A DNA stretch of 64,000 bases, from the NCBI GenBank assembly GCA_964228885.1, contig CAXRCG010000048.1, positions 1-64,000 of the forward strand, read 5' to 3'. This DNA comes from UBA4582 sp964228885 (GTDB taxonomy: Bacteria; Pseudomonadota; Gammaproteobacteria; Pseudomonadales; Azotimanducaceae). Of this stretch, positions 16,172-25,641 are shown one piece after another. The notes under the pieces are model-generated. The model was not told the origin of the DNA and searched no databases. It saw only the letters and a program-made list of their open reading frames with translations. Numbering within the stretch: position 1 is the first letter of the stretch; each line of letters starts with the position of its first letter. The position numbers were made by a program, and so were the translations under genes.

Positions 16172-18451
16172 ATGAAAATGCGACACTTATTTATCATGTT
16201 GACGGCTGTTTGGTCGACCCTAGGCATGATTAGCCTTGCCAATGCGGAAGGCCCAATTGAGGAAGTCATTGTGACTGCAGAGCGTCGAGCTGAAAGTCTG
16301 CAAAGCGTTGCCGTAGCTGTCACTGCCTTCACGGGCGAAGAAATGGATGCCCAAGGTATCGTCGATATCAAAGGCATAACGGAAAGAACACCAGGCTTCA
16401 CGATGGGTACTTTCAACCCTGGTCAGCCGCAGTTCTATATTCGAGGCATTGGTTCTAATGAAGATGGCGCCGGCGGTGACCAGTCCGTTATCGTGTTCGT
16501 CGATGAGGTCTATATCGGACGCTCTGCAGGATCCGACTTTGACCTATTTGATTTGGAACGCGTCGAGGTCCTTCGCGGACCACAGGGCACGCTCTTTGGC
16601 AAGAACGTCATCGGTGGCGCAGTCAGCCTTGTCACGAAGAAGCCTACCGAAGAAACCAGAATGAAGTTTGAGGGCACCGCGGGTAACCTCGGTGAAGTCG
16701 GCATTCGTGGTTTGGTCAGCGGCGAACTAGCCGAGAACGTCTATGGCAAAGTGTCAATTTCCAGTCGTCGCCGTGATGGCTATGTCGATTCACGGATCGA
16801 TGAATTTCCATCGTTTTTCCCAGACACCAACGTTGATGATCAACACGACATCAATACCGACAGCTTACGAGCAGCATTAAGGATGACCCCAAGCGATAGA
16901 TTGGAAATCAATCTGTCTGCCAACTGGTCGCAAATGGATCGCGCGGGACCCACCTATATATCCATCGGCCCTGGCGGTATCCCCTATAGCGCGAATGCTT
17001 CGCTCGATCCGAACTATGGCGTCAACATCCATGAGAATTTCATTGAGGACCCAGGCTCGTCAGAAACTGATATCTCCGGCTTCACGGCCAGATTCGATTA
17101 TGAACTGACAGATTCAACGACCTTTACTTCACTTACTTCTTTTCGTAGCGTGGAATCTGAACAGATCTGGGCGCTCTCAACACCCAATCTCAGCTCTTTG
17201 TTTATATCAGGGGGCGCTATTCCACTGTATCTCGTCGGCAACAACAATTACACGGACGAGTCGGACACCTTTACGCACGAGTTCCGATTGTCGGGTGGCA
17301 ACGACAACTTGTTCTGGATTGCTGGCCTCTATTACATGACAGAGGAAACGGATCGGTTCGAAACATCATCGGTCGGTCTACTGTTCCCTGGCGGTGGCGG
17401 TGTTCCGGGAAGTTTGCCTGGCATTGAGCCCGGGGATGATCAAGGTAACGAAACGACCAGTTATTCGGTCTTCGGTCAGTTCACCTACAACATCACAGAT
17501 AATCTGGCGGTCACACTCGGTGGACGACAGTCCTTTGATGAAAAAGACATCACGCGAGTTGGCACGCCAAGTCCACTTTCCCCAAACAGAAATTTTAACT
17601 TCAGAACTGGCAATGATTGGGACGCGTTTACGGGGAAATTTACAGTTGAGTGGCAAGCGACAGAGAATGCTTTCCTCTACGGGACAATTTCTGAAGGCTA
17701 CAAAGCTGGCGGCTATCAGGGTTTAGCAGCAACCGAACTTATCGCAATCACGCCGTTTGATCCGGAAGAGGCAACGCTATACGAAATCGGCGCCAAGACT
17801 GAATGGTTTGATAATCGCCTACGGCTTAACCTAGCTGTCTTCCAAACAGACTACTCTGACTTGCAGATCTTGCAGCTCTTGGTAGAAGAAGATGCACCAT
17901 TTGGAACAGGCGGACAATTAATTACTCAGAACGCTGCGGATGCCGACATCGAGGGTTATGAACTGGAGTTCGTGATAGCGCCAACCGATAACCTAACAAT
18001 TTCTGGCTCGTACACGCATCTCGATACGGCGTTTTCTAACTTCTTTACGCCCGCCGGTTTCAGACCGCCCGATGGTGGCGCCGGAACTGAGGGAGATCGA
18101 ACAGGCAACCCGCTGCGAAATGCGCCTGACAAGGCCTACAACGTATTGGTTCGCTACTATATGGATTTGTCGAATGGTGGCTCTCTGACTTGGCAGGCCG
18201 ACTTTCGTCATAAAGACATCGTCTATCAGGATCCAGACGTGTTTGAGTTTGCCGCCGTGCCTGAGTACGACGTTGTCGACCTTCGTGTCAGCTATGTCTG
18301 GCCAAAAGGCAATCTTGAAACAACCCTGTGGTCACGTAATGCAAATGACGAGTCGTATTTCCTTCATAACTGGCCGCTTCAGGGCAGTGGACAAGCAACA
18401 CCCGCGCCACCCAGAACCTATGGTGTGACGTTCACTTGGACAAACGATTAA
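16172..18451 (+). CDS. TonB-dependent outer-membrane receptor
   Basis: A 759-residue receptor. The signal peptide ends after 'ANA', followed by a TonB box-like 'IEEVIVTAERRAE'. The plug domain occupies about residues 45-160, with 'IRGIGSNEDGAGGDQSVIVF', 'FDLERVEVLRGPQGTLFG' and 'NVIGGAVSLVTKKP'. The 22-stranded barrel follows and ends in aromatic strand residues (YGVTFTWTND). The start at the ATG at 16172 has AAGGAGAG in front. It imports a large or scarce nutrient with TonB energy; the ligand is unknown. Receptors with this plug style are common in marine gammaproteobacteria and are often not siderophore-specific. A hairpin terminator follows directly. Confidence 0.92.
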   Translation: MKMRHLFIMLTAVWSTLGMISLANAEGPIEEVIVTAERRAESLQSVAVAVTAFTGEEMDAQGIVDIKGITERTPGFTMGTFNPGQPQFYIRGIGSNEDGAGGDQSVIVFVDEVYIGRSAGSDFDLFDLERVEVLRGPQGTLFGKNVIGGAVSLVTKKPTEETRMKFEGTAGNLGEVGIRGLVSGELAENVYGKVSISSRRRDGYVDSRIDEFPSFFPDTNVDDQHDINTDSLRAALRMTPSDRLEINLSANWSQMDRAGPTYISIGPGGIPYSANASLDPNYGVNIHENFIEDPGSSETDISGFTARFDYELTDSTTFTSLTSFRSVESEQIWALSTPNLSSLFISGGAIPLYLVGNNNYTDESDTFTHEFRLSGGNDNLFWIAGLYYMTEETDRFETSSVGLLFPGGGGVPGSLPGIEPGDDQGNETTSYSVFGQFTYNITDNLAVTLGGRQSFDEKDITRVGTPSPLSPNRNFNFRTGNDWDAFTGKFTVEWQATENAFLYGTISEGYKAGGYQGLAATELIAITPFDPEEATLYEIGAKTEWFDNRLRLNLAVFQTDYSDLQILQLLVEEDAPFGTGGQLITQNAADADIEGYELEFVIAPTDNLTISGSYTHLDTAFSNFFTPAGFRPPDGGAGTEGDRTGNPLRNAPDKAYNVLVRYYMDLSNGGSLTWQADFRHKDIVYQDPDVFEFAAVPEYDVVDLRVSYVWPKGNLETTLWSRNANDESYFLHNWPLQGSGQATPAPPRTYGVTFTWTND

Positions 18452-18465
18452 TTATCTCAACTGAG

Positions 18466-18505
18466 AAAAGGAGCGGCACTAGTCGCTCCTTTTCCCCTCT
18501 TTTTT
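18466..18505 (+). terminator. Rho-independent terminator after the first TonB-dependent receptor
   Basis: A perfect 10-bp stem, AAAAGGAGCG and CGCTCCTTTT, with an 8-base loop (18466-18493), followed by a T-rich run ending in six T's. It begins 14 bases after the receptor stop. Confidence 0.85.
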
Positions 18506-19020
18506 GAGAGGCATCCGGCCAGTACCATCCCCTTATTGACCTATCAAGTGATCACCACATCACATTACTCCGTATTTAGCGAGCAATCGGCGATTGTTCT
18601 AATGGGCCAACCCCGAGCGGATGAGGCCTATTTTCCCTATCCCTTCCAAGTTCTTTTTGCCCTCATAAGCTGTCTCAGCGTTATGCATAGTGATAAAAGC
18701 TAGCTCCGAATTCTTATTTTCTTAAGCCCAACTGCCTAATACCTTAGTTTGGCGCAATAATTAGTCCAGGTTTAGGGGACTAGTAGCTTGTTAATTGGCG
18801 TCATTGGGTGGGTCAAAATCGGGCCGGTGGGTCAAAATCAGGCGGTTTCGTCACTAACAAGTGTCGACCAACCCCATAGAAAAACTGTCAACAAATTTAT
18901 TTGCATATTTCCCTAGATTGTTTGACTATTGAAGAGCTGCAATGTAGTCCGACCCGAAAAATAAAAAGTTTGTATGCAGAAACTATCTGCGAGAAAACGA
19001 AATTTAAAAGGGGTAATCTG
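18506..19020. other. Intergenic region between the two TonB-dependent receptors
   Basis: About 515 bases without a gene. It holds the direct repeats described at 18807-18839. The frame of the next receptor is open back to 18901, but the AAAGGGG site before the ATG at 19021 and the signal peptide mark the real start. Confidence 0.45.
18807..18839. repeat. Two direct copies of a 14-bp sequence, possible insertion-sequence end relic
   Basis: GGTGGGTCAAAATC occurs at 18807-18820 and again at 18826-18839, spaced by 19 bases. Closely spaced direct repeats with a TGGGTCAA core are, from memory, typical of the ends of IS21-family elements. No istA/istB frame is present nearby, so if this interpretation is right only a solo end remains. 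Confidence 0.4.
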
Positions 19021-21792
19021 ATGTCTTCATTCCGTCTTGGCGTATCTGTATTCACCTGCGCCCTCATAGCAAATCTTGTTCACGCCGAAGAACGTCGTCT
19101 CGAAGAGATAGTCGTCACGGCAGAAAAACGCGAATCGACCGTCTCTGATATTTCAATATCAATCACCGCGCTCGGTGAAGATATGATCGACGACTTCGGC
19201 ATACAAGGTGCTGATGAATTGGTCAACTTTATACCAGCGACGACGCGCGATGCATTCGACATCCGAATCCGAGGTGTTGGTCGCAATTTCCGGGCCCTAG
19301 GGGGTGATCCGGGCGTCGCGACATACTACAACGGTATTTACTCAGAAGATTTCGGCATCGCAGCCTCAGAAAGCGGGCTTTATGACGTCGCCCGTATTGA
19401 GGCTTTACGAGGTCCCCAGGGAACGCTTTACGGGCGCAACTCAATTGGCGGCGCGCTGAACTACATCACTAACCAACCTACAGACGAATTTGAGGGCGAA
19501 ATTCGTTCTCAAATTGGCGCGTTAAATGCGCGTGAATTCTACGGTATTCTTTCCGGACCTCTCATCACCGATAAGCTCGGATATCGTCTCGTTGGTGTTT
19601 CCAGACAACGTGACGGAAGTCAGGACGGTATAGGTGGCGCAGAAGACATCAATTCCATCGATGATCAGAACATCGCCTTGTCTCTAAAATGGGACATTGC
19701 TGAAAACTGGGAAATGAATGTTCGCTGGAATGACCGTTCTTCCGACAGGATCATCGGTCAGAACTCTATTGTGAATGAGGGGCCTGGCGGCGCACGCGGC
19801 GTCCGGGACACGACCAACTACGCACGCGGCCTAACGACTTCATATGGTGGCGTTCCAATATCCGCCGCAACACCTGGCGCACAAGCTTATATCCATCCGG
19901 TATCAGGAAATACAATCTTTGGTGCTCCTGTTCGCCCCGGTATTGACCGGTCTACCTCAAATATCCCTAATGCCGCTTTTGGTATTCAGAACGCTTTGCC
20001 GCTGGACACTGATATCAAAGACCTTAACGGGGACGTTGCGACAAACAACGCGAACAATGAGAAGTTCGTACAGAATGGCGTCCAATTCAGCCTTGCTTGG
20101 GATATTAACGAAACCACTCAATTGAAGTATCTCGGCGGTTGGAGCAAATTTGATTACACTTTCGACATTGATTTGGATGCGACCAACGGAAGTTTCACGC
20201 AACCTCGTCAGACTGTATTGGAAGCAGTAGAGACTAGTTCACATGAACTACAACTATTATGGGAAATCGGCGACAAATTGCAGATGACCAGTGGTCTCTA
20301 TCTGTTTAACTCAGATCGTCTGCAAAATTATGCATTCCGCGATAACGAAAGATTTGTTGAGCCGTTCAACTATGGGAATTTGGCAGGATTTTCACTGATC
20401 GGTTCTCCCACGCATACCAGGCGAGGCGATGTAGCCGTAGGTACTTCAAGTTTTGGTCCTTGGCAGGGTGACCCAACCGGTCACTTCTACGAGTACTGGA
20501 ACACGGTTGAAACTGAGGCCGTCGCTGTTTACACACAGGGCACCTATTCTTTCAGTGAAGAATGGGCGTTAACCGTCGGTTTGCGATGGGCTGAGGATGA
20601 AAAAACAGCGTTTGAAGATCGTACCGGCTACTTCGAAGCCGCTTTTCTTGATGGCGCGCTTGACGCAACCTGCGATGGAACATTCGGCGCCGACTGCACG
20701 CTTTTTGGCATTACGCCACTGGCATTCGCGAACATACTAACCGGCGCCGCAGTCCCAACTTTTGGCGCTGACGTTATCGCACCAACATGCGCATTGGGGA
20801 CCCCTAATTCGGCATGTGCAACCCCGCTATTGCTCGGTGGTGTCCCGTTCTCGTTTGCCGACAGAGCGCAAGGCGAAGAAACCTGGGGTGACACTTCCTT
20901 TCGTGTGAATCTGGATTGGTCACCGAGTGACGACACCTTGATCTACGCCTCAGTGACCAGTGGGTATCGAGCAGGCGGATATTCATTGGGTATAGGCGAT
21001 TCAAGGGGACCCGGGGAATTTGGTGGCATCGTGCCCTCAACCTACGATCAAGAAGAGTTAATAGCTTGGGAGCTTGGCTACAAAGGCACCCTGCTTGACG
21101 GCCAAATGCAATTCAACGCATCTACATATTTATACTCCTATGATAACTATCAGGATCGCATCGAAATATTTGATAGCAACACCAGTACTTCTACTGATGA
21201 AGTAAAGAATGCCGAGGAAGCCGAGAATATGGGCGTTGAGTTCGACTTCATGTGGCTCGCATCAGATAACTTGACCTTGGGTGGCAATGGCAGTTACACA
21301 CGTACAGAGTACAAATCTGACTTTATTGTACTGGAGGATGACAACCCTCTGTTTCCGTTTGAACTGTTTTCACCAGACCCAACTGGCACCGATCCAAACA
21401 GCAATGCGTTTCTCGTACAAAACCTAAAAGGCAACGACCTGAAACGAATACCCACTTGGAAAGCTACTATTTGGGCAAACTATGACTGGGTGTTATCGAC
21501 AGGTACTTTGTCTGCTGGCGCAACATACGCGTACACCGGAGACTATTGGAGCAGTGGTATTCTGCGGGACCTAGACAAGGTACCGCCACGTGGTCGGCTC
21601 GACCTATCTATGACATGGCGAGCTAGCAACGAACAATGGCTTGTTCGCGGCTTCATCGACAACGTCATGGACAAGACCTACGCGCGAGGTTTTAGCACCA
21701 GTACAAGCAGCGGCAACTACTCGCTAGGGGCTGAGAATTTATACCCGCGTTACTATGGTATCGACGTCACATTCCGATTCGGTGCGATATAG
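19021..21792 (+). CDS. TonB-dependent outer-membrane receptor (large)
   Basis: A 923-residue receptor. The signal peptide ends after 'LVHA', followed by 'LEEIVVTAEKRES', a TonB-box-like segment. The plug domain has 'IRIRGVGRNFRALGGDPGVA', 'YDVARIEALRGPQGTLYG' and 'NSIGGALNYITNQP'. The barrel is longer than in the first receptor, with cysteine-bearing loops near residues 560-620 ('DATCDGTFGADCT', 'APTCALGTPNSACAT') that could form disulfides outside the cell. The start at 19021 has AAAGGGG in front; an upstream ATG at 18901 would spoil the signal peptide. The ligand is unknown. A long inverted repeat follows the stop. Confidence 0.92.
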   Translation: MSSFRLGVSVFTCALIANLVHAEERRLEEIVVTAEKRESTVSDISISITALGEDMIDDFGIQGADELVNFIPATTRDAFDIRIRGVGRNFRALGGDPGVATYYNGIYSEDFGIAASESGLYDVARIEALRGPQGTLYGRNSIGGALNYITNQPTDEFEGEIRSQIGALNAREFYGILSGPLITDKLGYRLVGVSRQRDGSQDGIGGAEDINSIDDQNIALSLKWDIAENWEMNVRWNDRSSDRIIGQNSIVNEGPGGARGVRDTTNYARGLTTSYGGVPISAATPGAQAYIHPVSGNTIFGAPVRPGIDRSTSNIPNAAFGIQNALPLDTDIKDLNGDVATNNANNEKFVQNGVQFSLAWDINETTQLKYLGGWSKFDYTFDIDLDATNGSFTQPRQTVLEAVETSSHELQLLWEIGDKLQMTSGLYLFNSDRLQNYAFRDNERFVEPFNYGNLAGFSLIGSPTHTRRGDVAVGTSSFGPWQGDPTGHFYEYWNTVETEAVAVYTQGTYSFSEEWALTVGLRWAEDEKTAFEDRTGYFEAAFLDGALDATCDGTFGADCTLFGITPLAFANILTGAAVPTFGADVIAPTCALGTPNSACATPLLLGGVPFSFADRAQGEETWGDTSFRVNLDWSPSDDTLIYASVTSGYRAGGYSLGIGDSRGPGEFGGIVPSTYDQEELIAWELGYKGTLLDGQMQFNASTYLYSYDNYQDRIEIFDSNTSTSTDEVKNAEEAENMGVEFDFMWLASDNLTLGGNGSYTRTEYKSDFIVLEDDNPLFPFELFSPDPTGTDPNSNAFLVQNLKGNDLKRIPTWKATIWANYDWVLSTGTLSAGATYAYTGDYWSSGILRDLDKVPPRGRLDLSMTWRASNEQWLVRGFIDNVMDKTYARGFSTSTSSGNYSLGAENLYPRYYGIDVTFRFGAI

Positions 21793-21809
21793 CGCGAAGA
21801 TCAATGCAC

Positions 21810-21888
21810 CTGACTAATCGAGTAGCTGACGGGCCATGGCACCTCACTTTTGTGATTGTCGTCGTCCCTCAGCTACTCGATTAGTCAG
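21810..21888. repeat. Perfect 20-bp inverted repeat, terminator or mobile-element relic
   Basis: The 20 bases at 21810-21829 are the exact reverse complement of 21869-21888, separated by 39 bases. It starts 18 bases after the receptor stop. The right arm is followed by a T-rich run (TTTCCACTACTTTTTT), so it may act as a terminator, but the long loop and exact arms are unusual for one. A short non-autonomous element with terminal inverted repeats is the alternative. Confidence 0.6.
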
Positions 21889-22186
21889 TTTCCACTACTT
21901 TTTTATGCTGACAACATTCAATTAGCGCGCCGATCAAGAAACCCTTAGCAAGGCCTCACCAATCTGGGATTCTAACCCCTCGCAATCTCTGTTGTCTTGT
22001 TAGATCTGACAGCGAATATTGAACAAACTATCTCCTGACGCTATGGCTTGGCATCTATTGCGAAAATATGGGTCTTTCTGGTTGAATTACTATACATAAC
22101 CGTTCTTCGGAAAATGTGTTTTATACTTTCCATCTACGGAATATATTCGGGCGTCCGAAATAACTCAATCAATCAGGAGAGTTTCC
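21889..22186. other. Promoter region of the second M20 amidohydrolase
   Basis: About 300 bases. A TATACT hexamer occurs near 22130 without a good -35 partner. CAGGAGAG precedes the ATG at 22187. Nothing else is recognised. Confidence 0.35.
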
Positions 22187-23353
22187 ATGCCACTTGTTAA
22201 CGAAATTGTTGCCATGCAAGAAGAACTAACCCGATGGCGTAGAGATATTCATGCGCACCCTGAACTGGGTTTCGAAGAGGCCCGAACTGCTGCATTTGTT
22301 GCGAACAAACTTCAGGAGTTTGGCTTGCAAGTACATCAGAAAATTGGCAAAACCGGCGTAGTTGGCGTGTTAAAAGTGGGAAATGAAACCAAATCACTTG
22401 GATTACGTGCAGACATGGATGCCTTGCCAATTCACGAACGAAACAGTTTTGAACATCGATCACAAACCGATGGCGTAATGCACGCGTGCGGCCACGACGG
22501 CCACACAACCATGTTGTTGGCAGCCGCCAAATATCTGTCGGAAACCCAGAACTTTCGAGGCCAAGTTAACTTCATCTTTCAACCTGCAGAAGAAGGCATC
22601 GGTGGGGCGCGCGCCATGATTGAGGATGGTCTGTTCGATCTATTCCCGTGTGACATGCTACTGGCGATGCACAATGCACCGCGAATGGAAGTCGGTACCT
22701 TTGCAGCCATACCCGGCATTCGTACCGCTGCCGGAGCTTTTTTCGACATTACGGTTACGGGCAAAGGTGCACATGGGGCATTCCCGGACCAAGGCGTTGA
22801 CCCGGTTCTAGTCGCGAGCGAATTGGTCGTTGCTGCACAATCCATCATTTCACGCAATATGCGTCCGACTCAAACAGCGGCGTTGTCTATTACGCAAATC
22901 CATGCGGGTGATGCCTACAACGTCATACCAGGTGCCGCGAAACTGTCTGGCACCGTGAGAACCCTTGATCACAAATCAATGCAAAAAATTGAGCGCCGCC
23001 TCAACGAGCTCGTTAACGGTATCTGTATGGCGCATGGCGCGTCGGGAGAAGTCGACTTCCGGGTTAACTTCCATCCCGTGAACAATGACCAGTACGTCAC
23101 TGAGATCGCTGCCAACGTGTGTAGCGAATTGGTCGGCAGCGACAAGGTTGTTCGAGAAGGGCCAGCCAGCACCGGCTCTGAGGACTTCTCTTTCATGTCT
23201 GAAGTTGTGCCAAGTTGTTACATCAACGTGGGAAATGGCGCTGACAGTCACTCTTTGCATAATCACGATTATGACTTCAACGATGAAGCAACAGTTTATG
23301 GTGCCAGCTTCTTCGCGCGTGTTGTGGAATCGCAACTGCCTATTGAGCGCTAA
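22187..23353 (+). CDS. M20 family amidohydrolase (hippurate hydrolase-like)
   Basis: A 388-residue M20D-type metallohydrolase, clearly a relative of the 7725-8921 gene but well diverged. Motifs: 'RRDIHAHPELGFEE' near residue 20, 'LRADMDALPIHE' near 72, 'MHACGHDGHTTM' near 97 with the Cys-x-His metal pair, 'QPAEEGIGGARAMI' near 132 with the Glu pair, 'GKGAHGAFPDQGVDPV' near 192, and 'GSEDFSFMSEVVPS' near 332. AGGAGA before the ATG supports the start. Expected role: cytoplasmic hydrolysis of N-acyl amino acids or similar amides. Placement between a large TonB-dependent receptor and an MFS transporter suggests an uptake and breakdown set, but the transcripts are separate. Confidence 0.9.
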   Translation: MPLVNEIVAMQEELTRWRRDIHAHPELGFEEARTAAFVANKLQEFGLQVHQKIGKTGVVGVLKVGNETKSLGLRADMDALPIHERNSFEHRSQTDGVMHACGHDGHTTMLLAAAKYLSETQNFRGQVNFIFQPAEEGIGGARAMIEDGLFDLFPCDMLLAMHNAPRMEVGTFAAIPGIRTAAGAFFDITVTGKGAHGAFPDQGVDPVLVASELVVAAQSIISRNMRPTQTAALSITQIHAGDAYNVIPGAAKLSGTVRTLDHKSMQKIERRLNELVNGICMAHGASGEVDFRVNFHPVNNDQYVTEIAANVCSELVGSDKVVREGPASTGSEDFSFMSEVVPSCYINVGNGADSHSLHNHDYDFNDEATVYGASFFARVVESQLPIER

Positions 23354-23641
23354 AGACTGCCAGGCTTTACAAGCTGCGTTAGGTGGTAAAGATTTACAGC
23401 AGTTTCTAACTTAGTCAGCATTATATGAGATGCTTGTTGGCGAAATGTTCGTTCATGACGTTCGATTTCGCAGTGATAATACGCGTGCTTGAACCTGCAA
23501 CGATAGTGCAATTGAGAGTAGATACTCAAAAAAAACAGACAACCGGTAACGTGCCATCACGTGTTTTCCTTAACGCCATCATCAGCGTTATCAACACATT
23601 GCATCGAAAGACAAGCAGGTTGGCAGTCTTACCGTCCTGTT

Positions 23642-25096
23642 TTAGCTTTGATTTCTATCTACCATATCCTTGTCCAGCCGGCGCCAGGTTAACAGGAAGA
23701 ACAGTGAACTTGCTGCATATAAGATCGCCATAATGACCATCGCCGACTGTAAACTCTGGGCGTAGACCGCGCCACAGACGTTCTGCAAACTTTCGCTCAA
23801 CCCTTCGATAGAACGCGGATGGCACTGGTTTCTAGTCAATTCCTCTGCGGCAACACCGAGTTCAGCCACGCCGCTGGCAAAGAAAATATCAGAAGTGAAA
23901 CCAATGAACAGCGGACCGCAGCCGTAGCCGATCAAATTGGCGATGAACAGCAGCACCGCTGTTGCCATCGCTCGCACACGCATACTGACAACACCCTGGC
24001 CGATGGTATATTGTGCGGCAATATAGCCATACTTCACGAATCCGCCGATGATCAAGCCGATGGCGGCAAACAGCAGATTCTGGGTTGTGAAGGCAAACAC
24101 ATAAAATGGAATCGACAAAGCTAAACCAAGGGCCGGCACCCAAGCGATGGCGCCCGGATGTTTTTTGTAAAGTCTGGTTGCAAGCCATCCTGTCGCAAAC
24201 GTGCCGATCGCAGATGACAATGATACGGGTGCGTTGATCCAAATAGCCGCTTCACCGGTTGTGATTTCGTGCGTGCGCACAAGGAAGATAGACTGAAACG
24301 AGGAGATGCCGTAACCGCAAAACGCAGCGACGGTGGCTCCCCCTGTCATCAGCCAGAAGGCGGGCTTTGTCGTCAGTTCTCGGATCGCTTCACGTAACGT
24401 TACCGGTTCTTTTGATTGCGTTACCTTCGGGTCAGTAAAACCCCGTGGCGGCTCTTTTACTGTGAATTTAAACACCAAGGCAATCAACAGACCCGGCAGT
24501 CCGACCACAAAAAATGCCGTTCGCCAGTCAAACACGTCTGTCACCCAACCACCTATCAGGTTGGCAAACATCGTGCCAAGCGTTACACCCATGGCGTAGA
24601 CGCCAAGCGCCTGCGATCTGTCTCGCGGCGCGTAATAGTCTGCGATCAAGGAGTTAGCCGGGGGAGTACAGCCGGCCTCTCCAACACCTACACCGACGCG
24701 ACACATCAACAAAACCCAGAACGCGCCAATGGTGATCGAGCCGATGGTGATCTCGGTTGCTAGCCCACATAGCGCTGTCATAAGAGACCAGAGCGCAACG
24801 CAGACCGTCATAATCCACACACGGTGCGCCGCATCAGCATACCGCGCGAGAGGAATACCCACGATGGTGTAAAGAAGGGCAAAACCGAAACCGGTAAGAA
24901 GACCGAATTGGGTATCGGAAATACCGAGCTCGGGCACAAGATCTGGGCCAACGACGGCAAGCAGGCCACGGTCGACAAAGTTCATAATATAGATAAGCGT
25001 TAGGGCTGAGAGCACATAGGTTCGGTAGCGTTTTGTACCAAATCCTGTTATTTGATCAGGCGCTTCACGTTCTTCGGGCGCGGTTACTGCAGTCAT
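23642..25096 (-). CDS. MFS transporter, spinster-like family
   Basis: A 484-residue, 12-helix inner-membrane transporter. The first helix region 'LTLIYIMNFVDRGLLAVVGP', the helix 2-3 motif 'GIPLARYADAAHRVWI', and the helix 4-5 region 'GVGVGEAGCTPPANSLIADY' followed by 'RDRSQALGVYAMG' are typical of the spinster-like MFS group found widely in marine and sphingomonad-like bacteria. A soluble loop between helices 6 and 7 and a cysteine-bearing periplasmic loop near residue 430 are present. The substrate is unknown; such genes often accompany TonB-dependent receptors and hydrolases. It is transcribed towards the M20 gene. No gene for a regulator remains nearby except the LysR relic upstream. Confidence 0.88.
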   Translation of the reverse strand: MTAVTAPEEREAPDQITGFGTKRYRTYVLSALTLIYIMNFVDRGLLAVVGPDLVPELGISDTQFGLLTGFGFALLYTIVGIPLARYADAAHRVWIMTVCVALWSLMTALCGLATEITIGSITIGAFWVLLMCRVGVGVGEAGCTPPANSLIADYYAPRDRSQALGVYAMGVTLGTMFANLIGGWVTDVFDWRTAFFVVGLPGLLIALVFKFTVKEPPRGFTDPKVTQSKEPVTLREAIRELTTKPAFWLMTGGATVAAFCGYGISSFQSIFLVRTHEITTGEAAIWINAPVSLSSAIGTFATGWLATRLYKKHPGAIAWVPALGLALSIPFYVFAFTTQNLLFAAIGLIIGGFVKYGYIAAQYTIGQGVVSMRVRAMATAVLLFIANLIGYGCGPLFIGFTSDIFFASGVAELGVAAEELTRNQCHPRSIEGLSESLQNVCGAVYAQSLQSAMVIMAILYAASSLFFLLTWRRLDKDMVDRNQS

Positions 25097-25641
25097 AGAT
25101 GGATCTCTTTACAAGGTGTTAGCTACTATCGAACGCCTTTACTGTAAATGTTTCAGTTCGCGTTGTCCGGTATATACGTGATAAAAATGTACAAACATCT
25201 GCAAAAGCCAGAGCGGTTCTAATTAGTGGGAATAACAGGGGTAGGATAAGACACCTGATATCGTCAATAAATTCACGACCAAGGTCCTTTTTGATTCCTT
25301 TGTGATCGTTTGATTATTGCTGCAGCGCCAGTAGCCTAGCAGCAAGGTGATCGATCAAGGCATGCAAGCGAACAGCTAGGTGTTTGGTTGGCGGGTAGAC
25401 CACATATATTTCCAAGCGTGGCTCTATATATAGTTCGAGCGACAATGTGATTTGTTCGCTATCGATATAAGATTGTGCAATGCACCGCGCTGACGTCGCC
25501 GTTTATCCGCGCATATTTTACCTCAGGTTTTCGCTGGCACGTTTAATGGGTGGCATAGCGTAAAGTCAACCCGAGCGGGACCATCAAAAGCTCAGTGCCC
25601 TGCACTCGCTATCTTGCTCGCTGTGACGTGTTCCAGCCCGG
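25097..25641. other. Intergenic region holding the LysR relic
   Basis: About 545 bases between the MFS transporter and the CBS-domain gene. Apart from the relic at 25314-25483, I see no gene. The MFS promoter should lie at 25097-25310. Confidence 0.45.
25314..25483 (-). pseudogene. C-terminal relic of a LysR-family regulator
   Basis: Translation of the minus strand gives about 55 codons ending in a normal TAA. The text includes 'AQSYIDSEQITLSLELYIEP', then 'LEIYVVYPPTKHLAVRL' and 'HALIDHLAARLLALQQ', which is the standard C-terminal end of LysR-type regulators (tyr-Pro 'VYP' strand, then the last helix). Upstream in frame lies a TAA, and no helix-turn-helix or effector core is found in any frame up to the CBS gene, so the first 80% is gone. 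It sits upstream of the MFS transporter in the same orientation and may once have controlled it. Confidence 0.7.
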
